Shown here: one piece after another, positions 61,632-64,000 of the stretch
How positions within the stretch are numbered: the first letter of the stretch is position 1
How the letters are laid out: every line of letters begins with the position of its first letter
NCBI RefSeq assembly: GCF_041679265.1
Contig: NZ_JBGFSM010000002.1
Span: 1 to 64,000, forward strand
Source: Autumnicola sp041679265
Lineage (GTDB): Bacteria; Bacteroidota; Bacteroidia; Flavobacteriales; Flavobacteriaceae
Direction of reading: 5' to 3'
DNA length: 64,000 nucleotides
The notes under the pieces: model-generated
What the model was told of the DNA's origin: nothing
The model's database searches: none
The model's input: the letters and a program-made list of their open reading frames with translations, nothing else
Made by a program: the position numbers and the translations under genes

Positions 61632-61829
61632 ATGGCGAGAGCGATGTTTGATTACACCAAAACAGTACTTGATAAAGTAAGTTTTGATGCTAATTTATTC
61701 TGTAAAGAGGTGAAGAAGGCTATCCAAAGGTTACTACCTCATGAAATTGAGGAACTTAAAATCTGGATTATTTCGCTCATCAAGCAGAACCCCGAACTTA
61801 ATGATTGTTTAATTTATTTAAATACCTGA
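61632..61829 (+). CDS. Conserved small helical protein
   Basis: A 65-residue soluble protein predicted to be helical (FDYTKTVLDKVSFDANLFCKEVKKAIQRLL... EELKIWIISLIKQNPEL). I recall such small proteins in Flavobacteriia but know no function. The tight terminator right after its stop supports a real gene. Confidence 0.75.
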   Translation: MARAMFDYTKTVLDKVSFDANLFCKEVKKAIQRLLPHEIEELKIWIISLIKQNPELNDCLIYLNT

Positions 61830-61854
61830 AAAAAGCGGCTTTTGCCGCTTTTTT
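61829..61854 (+). terminator. Intrinsic terminator of the small protein gene
   Basis: AAAAAAGCGGC (61829-61839) and GCCGCTTTTTT (61844-61854) with a TTTT loop; it serves both strands and may also end the LysR gene. Confidence 0.92.
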
Positions 61855-61887
61855 AGTAAGAAAACAGGTGGAGGGAGCAATTTTCTT

Positions 61888-62829
61888 CTATTTTTTATTA
61901 ACCGGACTAATAATTTGAACATTCTGGAAAGTGATGGCACCTTTTACTACTCCCGCTATGGTGCTTCGCAGCGCTTCAATAATCTGAATTTTTAATTCAC
62001 TTCGGTTATATATAAGGCTCACTTCCCGTGCCGGGACAGGGTCTTCAAACATTTTTAAATTCTCCTTCTCAGATTCCTTTGTTTCCAGGGTATGCAAGTA
62101 GGGGAGCAAGGTCATGCCAAGGCCTTCATTCGCCAGTTTTATAAGCGTTTCAAAACTTCCGCTTTCCAGTTGAAAATGGTCATCGCCAAAACCGCGGGAA
62201 ACCTTGCAAAGATTAATAATCCCATCCTTAAAACAGTGCCCGTCCTGTAAGAGCAAAATATCATCCAGGTCCAGGTCTTCCACAGTTATTTTATTCTTTT
62301 TGTGCAACCTGTGAGAGGCAGGAATATAACCTACGAACGGTTCATAATAAAGCACATTCTCTTTTATTCCTTCCTGTTCCAGCGGGGTGGCAGCAATTGC
62401 GGCATCCAGATGTCCTTCTTTTAATTTTTCGATAATGGCCTGGGTGTTCAGCTCTTCAATTTTAAGCTTTACCTTAGGATATTTTTTTATAAAGTTATTA
62501 ATGAATAGCGGCAACAAGGTAGGCATAACGGTAGGAATTACCCCAAGCCTGAAAATGCCACCCACATAACCTTTTTGCTGATCTACAATATCCTGTATCC
62601 TATCGCTTTCGTTAACAATGTTGCGTGCCTGGTGCACAATTTTCTGGCCGGTTTCAGTAAGCTGGATGGGTTTCTTGGTACGGTCAAAAATTTGCACATC
62701 CAGTTCTTCTTCCAGTTTCTGAATTTGCATGCTTAAGGTTGGCTGCGTTACAAAAACCTTTTGTGCGGCTTTTGTAAAATTTTTATGTTCGGCAACCGCC
62801 AGAACATAATGGAGCTGGGTTATAGTCAT
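61888..62829 (-). CDS. oxyR: OxyR-type LysR peroxide regulator
   Basis: A 313-residue LysR-family activator. The N-terminal winged helix is FTKAAQKVFVTQPTLSMQIQKLEEEL (about 18-43). The effector domain has the OxyR cysteine pair: the cysteines in DGHCFKDGIINLCKV are separated by eight residues, the same spacing as Escherichia coli C199 and C208, so a disulfide switch on peroxide is expected. It stands alone, converging with the small protein gene. Confidence 0.93.
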   Translation of the reverse strand: MTITQLHYVLAVAEHKNFTKAAQKVFVTQPTLSMQIQKLEEELDVQIFDRTKKPIQLTETGQKIVHQARNIVNESDRIQDIVDQQKGYVGGIFRLGVIPTVMPTLLPLFINNFIKKYPKVKLKIEELNTQAIIEKLKEGHLDAAIAATPLEQEGIKENVLYYEPFVGYIPASHRLHKKNKITVEDLDLDDILLLQDGHCFKDGIINLCKVSRGFGDDHFQLESGSFETLIKLANEGLGMTLLPYLHTLETKESEKENLKMFEDPVPAREVSLIYNRSELKIQIIEALRSTIAGVVKGAITFQNVQIISPVNKK

Positions 62830-62928
62830 AAAAGGTTAAATTTTACAACTACAAAGGTATTGGTTTTTTCTATAGTAACATCAAATAATTTATATAGTGG
62901 CAGTAGCCTGCCTGCCTTCTCAACAAAT

Positions 62929-63351
62929 CTAAAATCGAATCTCTATATCTTTAGTGCCTTCATCAAAAACAAATTTGGATTCCTCCCATTGGGGGGGTCC
63001 GTAAGAAAGGGCATTTCCGGAAGTTCCGTAACTTTCCACAGGCATTCCGCTACTGTCAAAATCCATACGTTTGTTGCCGTTTTTATCGTGAAGTGCAATT
63101 ATAGCATATGTTCCTTCAGGCACGTCTTCAAATGTAGCTTTGGCCACGCCGTCTTTTATCTCACTTGTTGCGCTGTAATCAGGATCTGCTTTCATAAAAG
63201 TATCTTCAGTATATAATCCAAAGAGGACTTCTCCTTCATCACTGCTTACATTGCTGATAGTGACCATGATTTTACTATTTTCTTCCTGTTTTTCCTGAGC
63301 GGTTAAAAAATTGAAGAATAAAATTGCTGCCAGTACTGCTAAAGTTTTCAT
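62929..63351 (-). CDS. DUF2141 exported protein
   Basis: A 140-residue protein with a signal peptide ending at LTAQ, followed by a DUF2141 beta-sandwich (MVTISNVSSDEGEVLFGLYTEDTFM; VPEGTYAIIALHDKNGNKRMDFDSSGMPVESYGTS). The EGTYAIIALHDKNGN...D motif is characteristic. Function is unknown; calcium binding is possible through the DKNGNKRMD loop. Confidence 0.9.
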   Translation of the reverse strand: MKTLAVLAAILFFNFLTAQEKQEENSKIMVTISNVSSDEGEVLFGLYTEDTFMKADPDYSATSEIKDGVAKATFEDVPEGTYAIIALHDKNGNKRMDFDSSGMPVESYGTSGNALSYGPPQWEESKFVFDEGTKDIEIRF

Positions 63352-63453
63352 AGTTATCTGTTTTTAGTTATTACTTCAAATATATCCTGAAGTTTTAACC
63401 AAATAGATAATGTTTTACTGAACCGTAGAATTTTAGTGCTGAGTTGTAAAGGC

Positions 63454-64000
63454 CTAAAGCAATCCCCTTGCTTTAACCTCCAGGTATTTGTTTATAGTAT
63501 TCATGCTAAGGTCTTCGGGTTTGGTAAGCAGTGTTTGTATCCCGTGGCGTTGCAGTTCTTTGGCCATCTTCATCTTATCATAATAAAACTGTTCGGCTAT
63601 AGTCTGGTGAGCACTTGCCGGAACAGAATCTGCTTCAGCATCTATGAGTCTTTGAAGCGCGGTGTTTTCAAAAAAGATCACTACTAAAACATGTTTTCTG
63701 GCCAGTGCTTTTAAATAAGGGAGCTGTCTTTGCAATCCCGAAATATGCTCAAAGTTAGTATAGAGCATGAGTAAACTGCGGTGATAGAGGTGTTTGTTTA
63801 TGTTGGCATATAAGAGGCCGTAATCGGAATCCCAATAGCCGGTTTTAATATTGTACAATGCTTCCAGGATCTGGTTGAGCTGGCTGAATTTTGAGCTGGC
63901 AGCCAGTACATATTCCATTTTGTTTGAAAAGCTTAAAAGTCCCACCTTATCTTTTTTCTTCAGGGCCACGTTGGAAAACGCAAGAGCACTGTTAATGGCG
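63454..64000 (-). CDS. DUF58 domain protein, cut by the window edge
   Basis: The reading frame is open beyond 64000; the visible 180 or so residues are the C-terminal part of a DUF58 protein (vWA-like; often next to MoxR ATPases). NSALAFSNVALKKKDKVGLLSFSNKM, then LNQILEALYNIKTG, LYHRSLLMLYTNFEHISGLQRQLPYLKALARKHVLVVIFFENT are recognisable. The initial GTG at 63969 is internal and not the real start. Confidence 0.88.
   Translation of the reverse strand, partial: AINSALAFSNVALKKKDKVGLLSFSNKMEYVLAASSKFSQLNQILEALYNIKTGYWDSDYGLLYANINKHLYHRSLLMLYTNFEHISGLQRQLPYLKALARKHVLVVIFFENTALQRLIDAEADSVPASAHQTIAEQFYYDKMKMAKELQRHGIQTLLTKPEDLSMNTINKYLEVKARGLL

Overview
The window is chromosomal DNA of a flavobacterium (Bacteroidota, of the Gramella / Salegentibacter / Zunongwangia kind). 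The evidence is the tmRNA tag GENNYALAA, promoters with TAnnTTTG-type -7 boxes, DUF4270 and DUF4907 lipoproteins, a fused CcoNO cbb3 oxidase and Bacteroidetes-type Tra/Mob proteins. Both edges cut through genes or gene remnants.

Region 1 (1-15.0 kb) is part of an integrative conjugative element. The end of a tra operon (traK lacking its N-terminus, traM, traN) is followed by ssb. A second, nearly identical ssb lies 8 kb further on and leads into radC, a nested palindrome that may be oriT, a BfmA/BtgA-type mobilization protein, a DUF5712 relaxase and a coupling ATPase. Between the two ssb copies sits an AT-richer block: a LytTR response regulator and histidine kinase, DUF4907 protein, Kelch lipoprotein, two outer membrane proteins and a DUF4270 lipoprotein. 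It looks like a cargo module for a regulated cell-surface function.

Region 2 (15.1-41.0 kb) is a respiration and nitrosative-stress island: uspA-SLC13-pckA, tonB, ric, norB, a degenerate haem-copper-like membrane protein, a Crp/Fnr regulator, a decayed thioredoxin gene, an unrecognised 604-residue protein, hemN, and the cbb3 oxidase operon with its assembly genes (ccoI, ccoS, ccoNO, ccoQ, ccoP, ccoG, fixH, a TauE-like protein). Seven promoters here (uspA, ric, crp/fnr, the 604-residue gene, hemN, ccoI, ccoS) carry a box of the form TGAy-N4-nTCA exactly 23 bases before a Bacteroidetes -7 box. This appears to be one locally encoded regulon. The regulator itself contains no cysteine, so it cannot be a classical iron-sulfur FNR.

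Region 3 (41.0-43.5 kb) has an IntDOT-like tyrosine recombinase next to the 3' end of the tmRNA gene, the usual arrangement for an element inserted at ssrA. Whether regions 1-3 form one element cannot be decided here, because no second copy of the tmRNA 3' end was seen.

Region 4 (43.5-64 kb) is mostly ordinary chromosome: a saccharopine-dehydrogenase-like enzyme, small membrane proteins, an MpaB-family oxygenase, an ABC transporter whose permease is fused to an M1 peptidase, a winged-helix regulator with two matching palindromic operators, two tandem phosphatase-fold proteins, kdsA, DinB, typA, AIM24, oxyR, DUF2141 and a DUF58 gene cut by the right edge.
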